Positions 1 to 8,460 are shown, numbered from the stretch's first letter. The stretch is DNA of 29,292 nucleotides from DAOTZU01 sp034433995 (GCA_034433995.1 DAOTZU010000210.1:1-29292); one strand, 5' to 3'. A program made the numbers and translations. Notes: generated by a model not told the origin, from the sequence alone.

Positions 1-439
1 TGGGGCTTGAAGGCGCGGCGTGCAGCAGATCTTGGGCCTGGCGGTAGCCTCGCTGGCTAAGGCTGCGCAGCTCTTCCAAAGTGACAGCGTTTTTGGGCTC
101 GCTCCGGCGCCGCGAGACCACCAGCGGCAAACTCTCGGTGATCTCCGCGGGCACGCCCATGGTCACCTCGTCGGGGATCACCTTCCGCGGGCAACAGCTG
201 CGAGTCATCTCCTCGGCCTGGGTGAGGGCTTTTTCGCAACCAGCCAGCCAACGATCCAGGTCCGGATGGCTGGTGCGGCTGATGCCGTGGACGGGGGCGC
301 CGGCCACGCCCAGCAGTTGGGCCGTGCCCTGTTCCACCTGCACCACCGCCGCCCTCACCTGGCCACTTTCCCAGGCGATGAGGGTATGGTACTTGGGCGC
401 AGCCTCCGCCTCCGGGGCCTGGCGCCTGCGTCTGAACAT
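1..439 (-). CDS. FtsA/PilM-like actin-fold protein, N-terminal part (cut by window edge)
   Basis: This open frame runs leftward off the window, so only the first 146 codons are visible. The ATG at 439 follows a strong purine-rich site (GGAGAGGGG, five bases upstream). It starts 29 bases after the alaS stop, so it is probably the next gene of the alaS operon. The protein opens with a basic MFRRRR stretch. It continues with LIAWESGQVRAAVVQV, in the place of the phosphate-1 strand-turn-strand of FtsA/PilM ATPases. LLGVAGAPVHGI and a helix ending QAEEM follow, like the FtsA GxGxAPSxGL and AxxxAExxA segments. Then comes VTMGVPAEIT, like the start of the 1C/SHS2 subdomain. The acidic and small residues of the usual DIGT phosphate loop are replaced by AWESG, so nucleotide binding may be altered. 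FtsA-type proteins anchor filaments to membranes; here the role is unknown. The family call rests on pattern resemblance only. Confidence 0.55.
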   Translation of the reverse strand, partial: MFRRRRQAPEAEAAPKYHTLIAWESGQVRAAVVQVEQGTAQLLGVAGAPVHGISRTSHPDLDRWLAGCEKALTQAEEMTRSCCPRKVIPDEVTMGVPAEITESLPLVVSRRRSEPKNAVTLEELRSLSQRGYRQAQDLLHAAPSSP

Positions 440-468
440 GGCTCCCCTCTCCGCACCTGCAGGATGCT

Positions 469-3114
469 TCAGCTGGCCAGGGCTTCGCCCACCAGGCGCG
501 GCACCGCCGCCAGGGCCTGGGGCAGCAGCGCTGCATCCTTGCCGCCGGCCTGGGCGGTGTTGGGCCGGCCGCCGCCGCCGCCGCCCATCAAGCGGGCCGC
601 CGCGCCGGCGATCTTGCCGGCCTGCAGCCCCTTGGTCACCAGGTCGGGCGTCACCATCACCACCAAGAGCGGCCGCCCCTCCAACACGGCGCCCAAGGCC
701 ACCACGGCGCTGCCCAGGCGGTCGCGCAGGCGGTCGCCCAACTCCCGTAAAGCGTCCACATCGGCAGCCTGCACCTGGGCGGCGAGGACGCGCACGCCCT
801 GCACCTCCACCGCCTGCGCCAGGAGGGCCTGTTCGCTTTGGACCACCAACTGCCGCTGCAGCTCCTGGATGGTGCGCCGCTGCTCGCGCAGCTGTTCCTG
901 GAGCGCCGCCAGCCGGGCCAGTTCCTCTCCGGGCCGGGCGCCCAAGGCCTCCGCCAGGGCGGCCAAGGTATCCAAACGCTCCCGCACAAAGCGCAAAGCC
1001 CCGCGACCGGTGACGGCTTCAATGCGGCGCAATCCGGCGCCCACGCTGCCCTCGCTTACGATCACAAAGCAGCCGATCTGCCCCGTCCGGTTGAGGTGGG
1101 TGCCGCCGCACAGTTCGGCGGTGAACCCCTCCACCTTGACCACCCGCACCTGCTCGCCGTATTTTTCGCCGAACAGGGCGATGGCGCCCGCCCTCACCGC
1201 CTCATCGAACCCGGTCACCTGCGTGGTGACCGGCGCATTGGCGCGGATCTCGGCGTTGACGATCTCCTCCACCCGGCGCAACTCTGCGGCGGTCAGCGGG
1301 GCCAAGTGGCTGAAATCGAAGCGCAGCCGATCCGGGGCCACCAACGAGCCGGCTTGAGCGGCATGTTCGCCCAAGACGGTGCGCAGCGCCCGATGCAAGA
1401 GATGGGTGGCGGTGTGGTTGCGGGCAATATCCAGCCGCCGCTCCTCATCCACCTGGGCCTCCACCATCTCCCCCACGGCCAGGGTGCCCTCCGTCAGCTG
1501 GCCCCGATGCAAGAATAGATCGGGGATGGGTTTGAGGGTGTCGCTGACGGCAAAACGGCCTCGCGGGCCGCGCAGCTCGCCCTGATCTCCCACCTGGCCG
1601 CCAGATTCAGCGTAAAAGGGGGTGGTGGAGAGGACCACGTCCGCCTCTTCGCCGGCGGCGAGGCGCTCCACAGGCTCGCCCTGGCGGATGATGGCCAACA
1701 CCTGCCCCTGGGCGTGGCAGGTCTCATAGCCCACAAAGGTGGTCTTGGGCAGCTCCAGGCGGCGCAAAAGCTCCGCCTCGCCGCCGGCGGCGAAACGCTG
1801 GGCCGCCCGGGCGCGCTCCCGCTGCTGGGCCAGGGCCTCTTTGAAGCCGGCCTCGTCCACCTGCAAGCCCAGCTCCTGGGCGGCGTCGCGGGTCAATTCC
1901 AAAGGAAAGCCGTACGTGTCATAGAGGCGGAAGGCCTCATCGCCGGGGATGACCCGCCGCCCCTCCGCCTTGAGCCGCGCGGCCAACTCGTCCAGCCGGG
2001 CCAGGCCGGTGGAGAGGGTGGCCAGGAAGCGCTCCTCCTCTTGGGTGATCACTTGGCGAATAAAATCGCCGCGCTCCACCAGCTCGGTGTAGTGTGGCCC
2101 CATGGTCTCGATGACGGCCCCGGCCGTCTCGGCCAAAAAGGGCCGCTCGAAACCCAGGAGCCGCCCAAAGCGGGCCGCCCGCCGCAAGATCAGCCGCAGC
2201 ACGTAGCTGCGCCCCTCGTTGCCCGGCAACACCCCATCGGCGATGAGAAAGGCCAGCGCCCGGCTGTGGTCGGCGATGACGCGGTAGGGCACCAGATGGG
2301 CGCGCATGGTCGCCTCGTCGTGGCCCAAAAGCTCGCGGGTGCGCCGCATGATGGGCAAGAAAAGGTCGGTGTCATAGTTGTTATCCACGCCCTGGAGGAC
2401 GGAGGTGGCCCGTTCCAGCCCCATGCCGGTATCAATGGAGGGACGCGGCAAGGGCGCCAAGGAGCCATCCGGCTGGGCCTCGTATTGCATGAACACCAGG
2501 TTCCACAGCTCCAGCCAGCGGTCACATTCGTGGGCCAGGCTGCAATCGGGCCGGCCGCACGTGCAGGCTTGGGGGCCGCGATCGTAGATGATCTCGGAGC
2601 AGGGGCCGCAGGGGCCGGTATCACCCATGGCCCAGAAGTTGTCCTTTTTGCCCAGACGGGTGATGCGCCCGGCCGGCAAACCCGCTACCTTTTGCCAGAG
2701 ATCAAAGGCCTCGTTATCCTCCACATAAACCGTGGGATAGAGCCGCTTTGGATCCAACCCCAGCTCTCCGGTGAGGAAGGTCCAGGCAAACTCGATGGCC
2801 TCGGCCTTGAAATAATCGCCAAAGGAAAAGTTGCCCAGCATCTCAAAAAAGGTGTGGTGGCGGGGGGAGGGGCCCACGGCGTCCAGGTCGTTGTGTTTGC
2901 CGCTGACGCGCATACACTTTTGCGCCGTCACGGCCCGCCGGTAGGGGCGCGTCTCCACCCCGGTAAAGACATCTTTGAACTGCACCATGCCGGCGTTGGT
3001 GAAAAGCAGCGTGGGGTCGTTGCCGGGCAAAAGGGAGGAACTCTTGACCACCGTGTGGCCGCGTTCCTGGAAAAAGCGCAAAAACTTGGCGCGAATCTCG
3101 GCGCTGGTGAACAT
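469..3114 (-). CDS. alaS: Alanyl-tRNA synthetase
   Basis: Cytoplasmic class II synthetase that charges tRNA-Ala with alanine and clears mischarged Ser/Gly-tRNA-Ala. The 881-residue length is normal for the bacterial enzyme. The N-terminus shows the class signature (FTSAEIRAKFLRFF, then LLPGNDPTLLFTNAGM and KDVFTG). The editing domain carries the zinc ligands H567 and H571 (HTATH) and C669 and H673 (CGGTH). A glycine-rich loop (six consecutive Gly near residue 845) sits in the C-terminal DHHA1-like C-Ala domain. The ATG start follows GGGAGAGG and begins with the conserved family N-terminus. A consensus-like promoter lies 42 bases upstream. It appears to be the first gene of an operon with the FtsA-like gene. 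No T-box leader fits in the short 5' region. Confidence 0.97.
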   Translation of the reverse strand: MFTSAEIRAKFLRFFQERGHTVVKSSSLLPGNDPTLLFTNAGMVQFKDVFTGVETRPYRRAVTAQKCMRVSGKHNDLDAVGPSPRHHTFFEMLGNFSFGDYFKAEAIEFAWTFLTGELGLDPKRLYPTVYVEDNEAFDLWQKVAGLPAGRITRLGKKDNFWAMGDTGPCGPCSEIIYDRGPQACTCGRPDCSLAHECDRWLELWNLVFMQYEAQPDGSLAPLPRPSIDTGMGLERATSVLQGVDNNYDTDLFLPIMRRTRELLGHDEATMRAHLVPYRVIADHSRALAFLIADGVLPGNEGRSYVLRLILRRAARFGRLLGFERPFLAETAGAVIETMGPHYTELVERGDFIRQVITQEEERFLATLSTGLARLDELAARLKAEGRRVIPGDEAFRLYDTYGFPLELTRDAAQELGLQVDEAGFKEALAQQRERARAAQRFAAGGEAELLRRLELPKTTFVGYETCHAQGQVLAIIRQGEPVERLAAGEEADVVLSTTPFYAESGGQVGDQGELRGPRGRFAVSDTLKPIPDLFLHRGQLTEGTLAVGEMVEAQVDEERRLDIARNHTATHLLHRALRTVLGEHAAQAGSLVAPDRLRFDFSHLAPLTAAELRRVEEIVNAEIRANAPVTTQVTGFDEAVRAGAIALFGEKYGEQVRVVKVEGFTAELCGGTHLNRTGQIGCFVIVSEGSVGAGLRRIEAVTGRGALRFVRERLDTLAALAEALGARPGEELARLAALQEQLREQRRTIQELQRQLVVQSEQALLAQAVEVQGVRVLAAQVQAADVDALRELGDRLRDRLGSAVVALGAVLEGRPLLVVMVTPDLVTKGLQAGKIAGAAARLMGGGGGGRPNTAQAGGKDAALLPQALAAVPRLVGEALAS

Positions 3115-3155
3115 GCCATCCTCTCCCTGGGGGATGTTGGGCTATAAGCTAAAAG

Positions 3156-3184
3156 ATTCTAGGCCAATAGGCGCTGGGTGTCAA
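3156..3184 (-). promoter_or_regulatory. Promoter of alaS
   Basis: On the minus strand a perfect -35 TTGACA (3184-3179) is followed after 17 bases by -10 TAGAAT (3161-3156). The predicted start point near 3149 leaves a leader of about 35 bases before the alaS ATG, too short for a T-box. Confidence 0.8.
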
Positions 3185-3202
3185 ACAGTTAGGCCCATAA
3201 CA

Positions 3203-3237
3203 AGAGCTGACAGGTCTGGTCCAGACCTGTCAGCTCT
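3203..3237. terminator. Long perfect palindrome after the 639-residue protein gene (probable terminator)
   Basis: A 17-base arm (3203-3219) is repeated as its exact reverse complement (3221-3237) around a single central base. It begins five bases past the stop codon of the minus-strand gene that ends at 3242. Read on the minus strand it is followed by CTTGTTAT, a weak U-tract. On the plus strand it is followed by CTTTT. It also separates that gene from the alaS promoter. It may double as a dispersed intergenic palindrome. Confidence 0.6.
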
Positions 3238-3241
3238 CTTT

Positions 3242-5161
3242 TCAGCGCCAAGGGAGGGCATAAGAGGGCGGGCGCACATGCCGCTCCATCTCCAGCTCCA
3301 ACACAAGTTCGCTGGCCGGCGGCAACACCACCCGCAAGAGATGGTCCTCCACGGGCACAACGCGCCACGCGGCCGGCGCTTCGCCGGGGTGCTCCTGGTC
3401 CTCGGCCACTTTGTCCGTGGCCTGGGCGAGGTAATGGGCCCTGGTGAAACGGTGCTCGCCAAAGGTCCCCGCCTGGATGAGCATCTCCCGTGGATCAAAG
3501 GGGCTGAGGTTCACCAGGCGCAGCGTCACCCGCCGTGGCGCGACCTTTTCCACCAGCGCCCCCACATCCTGGGGCAGGCCGGGACGCCGGCGCCGGGCAT
3601 CGAAATAGCGCAACGGCGCGATGAGGAGTCCCCCGTTGTACAGGATCTGCGGCGCGCCCAGGGTCAACTGGATCAGTGCCTCGGTGAGCACCGGGTTGCG
3701 TTGCTGCCAGTGATGGATGTTCACCTGGGTCAGATCGGAGCGATCCTCGCGGATCCGCTCCAAACGGCGGCAGACCTGGCCGTAGCTCTCCCGCAGGATG
3801 GCCTCCGGATAATCGGGGTTCTCGCCCGCCAGGAAGCGCAGCCAGGGCTGTTCGTGGCCGGCGTCCTCTTTGGTGCGGAAGGGGATCACCGCGCGCCAAT
3901 CATAGTTGCTTTGGGCGCGGATGCGCTCGATGCGCTCCCCATCCCCTGCCTCTTGAGAGAGGTTCCACAGCGCCACAGGGTAGATGGGCGACATGGGCTG
4001 GTAATCGAACCAGCCGGAATCACCATAGCGATAGGGCACCACCCAAATACGGCGCTCCTGGCCGAGGGCCTTGAAGATGCCCGCCCAGTGCTCCTCCAGG
4101 CTCATCTGCAAGGCGTCCACCTCGCGCCATTCACCCAAGGAAAGGATGTGATCCATCTGGTTACGGGCCAGGTCCAGATAACGCGGGTCGCGGCTGAGGA
4201 GGAAAGCGTTGCAGGCCGCCACCGTGGCGGCCATACCGATATTGTAAAAGCCGTGGGGCCAGGTCCAGCCGTAAAGGCCACCGTACCATTTACCGTTGAT
4301 ATATTCACCCACCCGCCCAGAGAGGCCCACGTTATCGGGCAAGAGGCCGCCGTTCTCCGCCGCGCGCTGCCTCCAGGCGTCCACGTATTCCAGCACCCAG
4401 GCACGATATTTCTCCTCGCCGGTGAGGAGATAGGCGTTGGTCACCAAACTGGTGACGCCCAAATTGGCAGCCACGTCGCCCCGGCCCATGCGTTCGTGCA
4501 TCACCTGGCCCATGCGCCGGGCCAGGACGGGGTCCTTCAAATCCTCGTAACGGGTGATGCCCGGCACATCCTCGTAGGGCAACCCGTAACGGGCCATGCC
4601 GGGGGAATAGCCATAGCTCGGTTCCGGCGCGTCGCTCAGGCCCCAGCGGGGACCGGCGCTGCCGTTGTGGGGCGCCCGGATGATCTTGTGTACCGGATCA
4701 TAGTTGGGCGCCTCGGGGTCCTCGTTGAGATAAAACCCGGCAAAGCGCCGCGCCCGCTCCACCAGGCGGGGATTGGCGGGATCGGCCAGGCACAGCAGGT
4801 AGAAATAGATATAGCTCTCCGCCTGGTGAAACTGGTCATAGCCCCGCTCATATTCCTTATAGACCAGGCCGAGCTGGGTCAGCTGGCGGGTGATGGCGTC
4901 CCATTGGCGCTCGGCCAGGGGCAGGAGATGGTCGCCACCGCCGAGAAGATAGAGCAGGGGCCAATTGTAAAAACTCTCGTAAAAATCGTCGGCCCCGTCG
5001 CGGCTGTTCAAGGTCTCGCGCCAGATCAGGGTGCCATCGGGGCGGGTATACTTGGCCAGATACGGCTGGACGGCGCGATCCAGCACATCCAAAAGCTTGC
5101 GCTCCCACACGGCCCAAGAGGGCGGGTTGAGGCAGGGGAGCGAGGCGACAATCTCGTTCAT
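3242..5161 (-). CDS. Uncharacterised protein, probable alpha/alpha-toroid carbohydrate-active enzyme
   Basis: I do not recognise a named family. The 639-residue product has no signal peptide, so it is probably cytoplasmic. Residues up to about 430 are helical and rich in aromatics and acidic residues, with repeated helix-pair spacing: DDFYESFYNWPLLYLLGG, FHQAESYIYFYLLCLADP, KWYGGLYGWTWPHGFYN and RDPRYLDLARNQMDHIL. This is typical of six-hairpin glycosidase-like toroids, where aromatic and Asp/Glu residues line a central pocket. The last 120 residues look like a beta-sandwich (VTLRLVNLSPFDP, LRVVLPPASELVLELEM), as in C-terminal domains of such enzymes. The ATG follows AAGGAG. It has its own promoter and lies downstream of the lyxose-isomerase gene, which fits sugar metabolism. 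A role in polysaccharide or glycoside breakdown is inferred and not shown by any motif. Confidence 0.6.
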   Translation of the reverse strand: MNEIVASLPCLNPPSWAVWERKLLDVLDRAVQPYLAKYTRPDGTLIWRETLNSRDGADDFYESFYNWPLLYLLGGGDHLLPLAERQWDAITRQLTQLGLVYKEYERGYDQFHQAESYIYFYLLCLADPANPRLVERARRFAGFYLNEDPEAPNYDPVHKIIRAPHNGSAGPRWGLSDAPEPSYGYSPGMARYGLPYEDVPGITRYEDLKDPVLARRMGQVMHERMGRGDVAANLGVTSLVTNAYLLTGEEKYRAWVLEYVDAWRQRAAENGGLLPDNVGLSGRVGEYINGKWYGGLYGWTWPHGFYNIGMAATVAACNAFLLSRDPRYLDLARNQMDHILSLGEWREVDALQMSLEEHWAGIFKALGQERRIWVVPYRYGDSGWFDYQPMSPIYPVALWNLSQEAGDGERIERIRAQSNYDWRAVIPFRTKEDAGHEQPWLRFLAGENPDYPEAILRESYGQVCRRLERIREDRSDLTQVNIHHWQQRNPVLTEALIQLTLGAPQILYNGGLLIAPLRYFDARRRRPGLPQDVGALVEKVAPRRVTLRLVNLSPFDPREMLIQAGTFGEHRFTRAHYLAQATDKVAEDQEHPGEAPAAWRVVPVEDHLLRVVLPPASELVLELEMERHVRPPSYALPWR

Positions 5162-5196
5162 GACGGGCTCCTTGGTTGGGGTTAGGTTCGGGGCCT

Positions 5197-5225
5197 ACTG
5201 TAGCCCTTTTGGCGGCGGGAGGCAA
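5197..5225 (-). promoter_or_regulatory. Promoter of the toroid-protein gene
   Basis: On the minus strand -35 TTGCCT (5225-5220) and -10 TACAGT (5202-5197) are separated by 17 bases. Each hexamer matches consensus at four of six positions. It lies about 35 bases upstream of the ATG at 5161 and leaves room for the AAGGAG ribosome site. Confidence 0.5.
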
Positions 5226-5302
5226 ATCTCGCCGGGCGCATCGAGAAGGACGGGCAGGCCTCACCCTTGCCCCTGCCCGTTCCGTGCGTTGGTCAGCGCC
5301 TG

Positions 5303-5356
5303 CCCGTCGGTTGGAAACCGACGTCTGTGGGTGGCAAGCCCGCGTTGCGGGCTTGC
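5303..5356. repeat. Dispersed two-hairpin repeat, copy A
   Basis: Two perfect stem-loops lie in tandem. The first has 8-base arms (CGTCGGTT, 5305-5312; 5316-5323) around GGA. The second has 10-base arms (5334-5343; 5347-5356) around GTT. A second copy in the same orientation occurs at 14405-14457. Copy A starts ten bases past the stop of the D-lyxose isomerase gene and lies upstream of the toroid-gene promoter. It could act as a factor-independent RNA 3' end, but no U-tract follows. Confidence 0.75.
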
Positions 5357-5365
5357 GTTCCTCGG

Positions 5366-6058
5366 CTAACCGCGAGGATGATAGTAACGGGGATAATCCG
5401 TGCACAAGAGATAGAGGGGCGGTTCGTCCTCCTCGATGGCGGCAAAGCGCCCCACAGGCTCGTAAAAGCGGTTATCGGTCACGTCGTCGTTGACCAGCGA
5501 GACCTCACCGATGAGCACCCGGCCCCCTTCGGCCCAGAACTGATGATACAGCCTTTGGGGTAGAGTGATGCTCTCTCCCGGCTCAAGGCAAAGAACCGTC
5601 CCGGCCTTGACCACCCGCCGGACTCCATCCGTGCTCACCACGACGTCGGTCTCGGCCAGGCGATCATCCTCCGTGGCGTTGTAGACCTGGATCATCAGCT
5701 TGCCGCCGCCGCGGTTGATGATGTCCTCCGTCTTGGTCCAGTGAAAGTGCATGGGCGTCACCTGGTGCACATCCGAGATGAGGATCTTTTCGGCATACAG
5801 CTTGCCGCTGCCCTTTTTGAGGTTGGACGGATCGCCGTTGCGCAACGTGAAAAGGAAGAGACCTACCCGGCGATAATCCCCAGAGCCGAAATCGGTGATA
5901 TCCCAGCCCAGGCTGCGGTCCACGATCTCGCGCACCTCCTCGCCCTTGGTGGCCCAATCGGCGGGGGTCCAATAGGCAAAGGGTGGCAGATGAAACCCTT
6001 GCCGCCGGATGAAGGCGTCGGCGTCGCGCATGATGGCATTGATCTCGGAACGTTTCAT
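5366..6058 (-). CDS. D-lyxose isomerase-type cupin sugar isomerase
   Basis: A 230-residue protein of the D-lyxose ketol-isomerase family (Pfam Lyx_isomer). Members interconvert D-lyxose and D-xylulose, and often D-mannose and D-fructose, with a divalent metal. The cupin metal ligands are visible as H104-x-H106 and E111 (HFHWTKTE) plus H172 (LYHQFW). The family start MKRSEINAIM is present, and the ATG at 6058 is preceded by AAGGAG. A longer reading of the frame up to 6124 would cross the promoter and is rejected. The C-terminal stretch VSLVNDDVTDNRFYEP is typical of the family. The gene has its own promoter, divergent from the permease gene. A manC-type gene in the same window makes mannose metabolism a plausible context, but there is no direct operon link. 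Confidence 0.88.
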   Translation of the reverse strand: MKRSEINAIMRDADAFIRRQGFHLPPFAYWTPADWATKGEEVREIVDRSLGWDITDFGSGDYRRVGLFLFTLRNGDPSNLKKGSGKLYAEKILISDVHQVTPMHFHWTKTEDIINRGGGKLMIQVYNATEDDRLAETDVVVSTDGVRRVVKAGTVLCLEPGESITLPQRLYHQFWAEGGRVLIGEVSLVNDDVTDNRFYEPVGRFAAIEEDEPPLYLLCTDYPRYYHPRG

Positions 6059-6102
6059 CGTTGTGCTCCTTGATGGCAACAGATCCCCACACTGCACCCG
6101 AC

Positions 6103-6131
6103 ATTGTAGACCATCCCTACCCAAAGTTCAA
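6103..6131 (-). promoter_or_regulatory. Promoter of the lyxose isomerase gene
   Basis: On the minus strand -35 TTGAAC (6131-6126) and -10 TACAAT (6108-6103) are 17 bases apart. The start point near 6096 gives a leader of about 38 bases. It diverges from the permease promoter at 6160-6188. Confidence 0.65.
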
Positions 6132-6159
6132 ATCGGCCTTCTTTTCGGCCTTTTGGCGC

Positions 6160-6188
6160 TTGTGCGGGGCTGGGATATGCGGTAAACT
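6160..6188 (+). promoter_or_regulatory. Promoter of the permease-Usp gene
   Basis: The -35 TTGTGC (6160-6165) and -10 TAAACT (6183-6188) are 17 bases apart. The start point near 6195 leaves about 43 bases to the ATG. Matches to consensus are only moderate. Confidence 0.45.
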
Positions 6189-6237
6189 AGAGCATGCGAT
6201 CCAAGCTGGGTAATGGCCTGGTCTCAAAGGAACGGGT

Positions 6238-8460
6238 ATGAGCAAGCGTCGCCTGAAACGCCAACTCCACTTGCTCCAAGCGGTGATGTTGGGCACGGCC
6301 GGCACCATCGCCGCCGAGATTTTTGTCCTCACCGGCCACGCCGCGGGCATGGCCGGCCCCGCCACCGTGCTGGCCTTGTTGCTGGCCGGCCTGTTGAGCT
6401 ACAGCATCGCTCTCAACTATTGCGAACTGGCCACCGCCTTCCCCGTCACCGGTGGAGCCCTCACCTACGTCCGGGAGGCTTTCGGCACCAATTTGCTCTC
6501 TTTTCTGGTCGGCTCGCTGGATTGTCTCTCCAGCACCTTCTACAGTGCCCTCTCGGCGGTGGGGTTCGCCTACTCCTTGCAGGTGTTCATCCCCTCTTTG
6601 CCCATCGTGCCCACGGCACTGGTGGTCATCGCTGTGTTTATCGTGCTGAATATTCTGGGCGCGAGTAACGTGGGCAATACCCAGATCGTCCTCGGGGGGA
6701 TGCTCCTGGGCGCCATGGTGATTTACGTCGTCGCCGGCCTTGCCCTGCCCGGCGGCTTTAGCTGGCAGACCTTTGCGCCCGGCGGCGCCATTTTTGTGCA
6801 TCGCGATGGGTGGAACAATCTGCGGTGGATGCTGGCCACCATCGCCCTCATCTACAACGCTTACGTGGGCTTTGAGGTCATCGCCGATGATGCCGAGGAG
6901 ATCACCGCTCCTGAGCGGACCATCCCGCGGGCCATCCTGCTCAGCCTCACCCTTATCACCCTCATCTATGTCTCGGTGGCCCTTGTGACCTTGGGCACCA
7001 TCCCCTGGCAAGAGGTGGCCGGCTCGGAGACCGCCCTCACCGATGCGGTGGTCCGCTTCCTGCCCGGCTGGGGTGTGCCACTGATGGCGCTGGCCGGGAT
7101 GGTCGCCACCCTCACCTCGGTGAACACGGCCATGCTCAGCGCCACACGGGAAGCCTTTACCATGAGCCGCGATGGCGCCTGGCCACGGTTCATGTCGCGC
7201 CTGAGCCGCTTCCGCACTCCTTATCTAGCTATCCTCACCATCGGCGCTTGCGTAGGCACCATCGCGGCCATCGGCCTGGTAGATTTCTTGAGCTACATCT
7301 CTAGCTCAGGCTACCTTTTCGTCCTCTTTTGGGCCAGCCTGGCCATGGTGCGCCTGCGCCGCAAGTATCCGGACCTCAAGCGCCCTTTCCAAGTGCCGCT
7401 GTTTCCCTTCACGCCCTATTTGGCCGCCGGCACGTGCGCGCTGATCGTCGCTTTCACCCATTGGCGCGCCCTGCTTTTTGGGGCGGGCCTGCTCGCTGCC
7501 TTGACCGTGTTCTATTACCTCGCGCCGCCGATCACCCGTCTGCTGGCCACACGGCTAAAGCCCAAAGAGCCCCAACAGGACCGCATCTTGGTGCCGGTGG
7601 CCAATCCGCGCACCGCCGAGAGCTTGGTGCACCTGGCCACCATCTTGGCCCGTGCCAGCGAGGATACCCACATCTGCTTGTTCACGGTGGTGGCAGGCCC
7701 CCGGAATATGCCGCAGCGCATCTCTGAGCGTCTGGTGCCCCGCCTGGCGCGCCGCCAGAGCGCGCTCCTCAACCAAGCGGCCCAGGAGGCCCAACAAGCC
7801 AACGCGCCCGTTTATACCAAGCTGCGCCCTGCACCCAGCATCGCCCAAGGCATCTTGGAAGAGGTGCGGTCCTATGGGAACGACAAGTTGATCCTCATGG
7901 GTTGGCCGGGGCCTTTGGATCCCCAAACCTTGCCCAAGAACCCGGTCAAGGTAGTGATCGGCGAGGCCCGCACCAATATCGCCGTGTTGTTGGATCGCGG
8001 CCTGAAGGGGGTGCGACGCATCCTGGTGCCCGTCGGTGGCGGGCCTCACAGCCGCTTGGCCCTGCGCATCGCCTATGAAATCGCCGAACAAGAACATAGC
8101 CAAATCACCGCGCTGCATTGCTTCTGTTGGCCCGGCGAGATCGAGGACATGGAGGACGAGCTGCTGCTGTTGCGCGAGATCATCGAGGACGAGTTGGGGC
8201 AGATGCCATCGCGGGTCACGGCCCGGGTGGCCTGTTGTGCATCGGTGCTGGCCGGCGTGTTGGCCGAGGTGGAACGCCAACCCTACGACCTTTTGGTCAT
8301 CGGCGCCTCTGAGGAATGGCCTCTGGAGACGCTGCTCTTTGGCTCCATTGACGACCAGCTCGCCAGCCAGGTGCGCTGCTCGGTGCTCTTGGTGCGCCGT
8401 TATCAGCCGGCGGCCATCGCCTGGGTGCGCCGCCAGGCCAAACGCATCGAGCGAGATTGA
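6238..8460 (+). CDS. APC-family amino acid permease fused to two universal stress (Usp) domains
   Basis: A 740-residue inner-membrane protein. Residues 10 to about 430 form a hydrophobic transporter of roughly 12 helices, of the amino acid-polyamine-organocation superfamily. An unwound TM1-like GTAGTIAAEIFVLTG and the TM3-like PVTGGALTYVREAFG segment are visible. After a short basic linker (LKPKEPQQDR, about residue 440) come two cytoplasmic Usp-like domains. The first (about 446-585) begins RILVPVANPRTAESLVHLA. The second (about 590-728) begins RRILVPVGGGPHSRLALRIA and ends CSVLLVRRY. The ATP-binding pattern G-x2-G-x9-G(S/T) is incomplete in both: the first keeps GWPG only, and the second has GASE followed later by GS. 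The domains may therefore sense something other than ATP. The ATG follows AAAGGA. Substrate is unknown; the Usp tails suggest nucleotide- or stress-gated transport. Confidence 0.85.
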   Translation: MSKRRLKRQLHLLQAVMLGTAGTIAAEIFVLTGHAAGMAGPATVLALLLAGLLSYSIALNYCELATAFPVTGGALTYVREAFGTNLLSFLVGSLDCLSSTFYSALSAVGFAYSLQVFIPSLPIVPTALVVIAVFIVLNILGASNVGNTQIVLGGMLLGAMVIYVVAGLALPGGFSWQTFAPGGAIFVHRDGWNNLRWMLATIALIYNAYVGFEVIADDAEEITAPERTIPRAILLSLTLITLIYVSVALVTLGTIPWQEVAGSETALTDAVVRFLPGWGVPLMALAGMVATLTSVNTAMLSATREAFTMSRDGAWPRFMSRLSRFRTPYLAILTIGACVGTIAAIGLVDFLSYISSSGYLFVLFWASLAMVRLRRKYPDLKRPFQVPLFPFTPYLAAGTCALIVAFTHWRALLFGAGLLAALTVFYYLAPPITRLLATRLKPKEPQQDRILVPVANPRTAESLVHLATILARASEDTHICLFTVVAGPRNMPQRISERLVPRLARRQSALLNQAAQEAQQANAPVYTKLRPAPSIAQGILEEVRSYGNDKLILMGWPGPLDPQTLPKNPVKVVIGEARTNIAVLLDRGLKGVRRILVPVGGGPHSRLALRIAYEIAEQEHSQITALHCFCWPGEIEDMEDELLLLREIIEDELGQMPSRVTARVACCASVLAGVLAEVERQPYDLLVIGASEEWPLETLLFGSIDDQLASQVRCSVLLVRRYQPAAIAWVRRQAKRIERD

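Noticed and set aside
20..3147. Two long plus-strand frames (445 and 477 codons) opposite alaS
   Set aside because: AlaRS motifs are complete on the minus strand; the frames encode low-complexity, Gly/His/Gln-rich nonsense.
3115..3160. T-box or other riboswitch in front of alaS
   Set aside because: The predicted leader is only about 35 bases and has no T-box sequence or antiterminator.
2975..5185. 736-codon plus-strand open frame opposite the toroid-protein gene
   Set aside because: It is antisense to a well-supported minus-strand gene, has no domain motif and arises from high GC at third positions.
5303..5356. CRISPR repeat
   Set aside because: Only one unit is present at this place, with no spacers; the other copy is 9 kb away.
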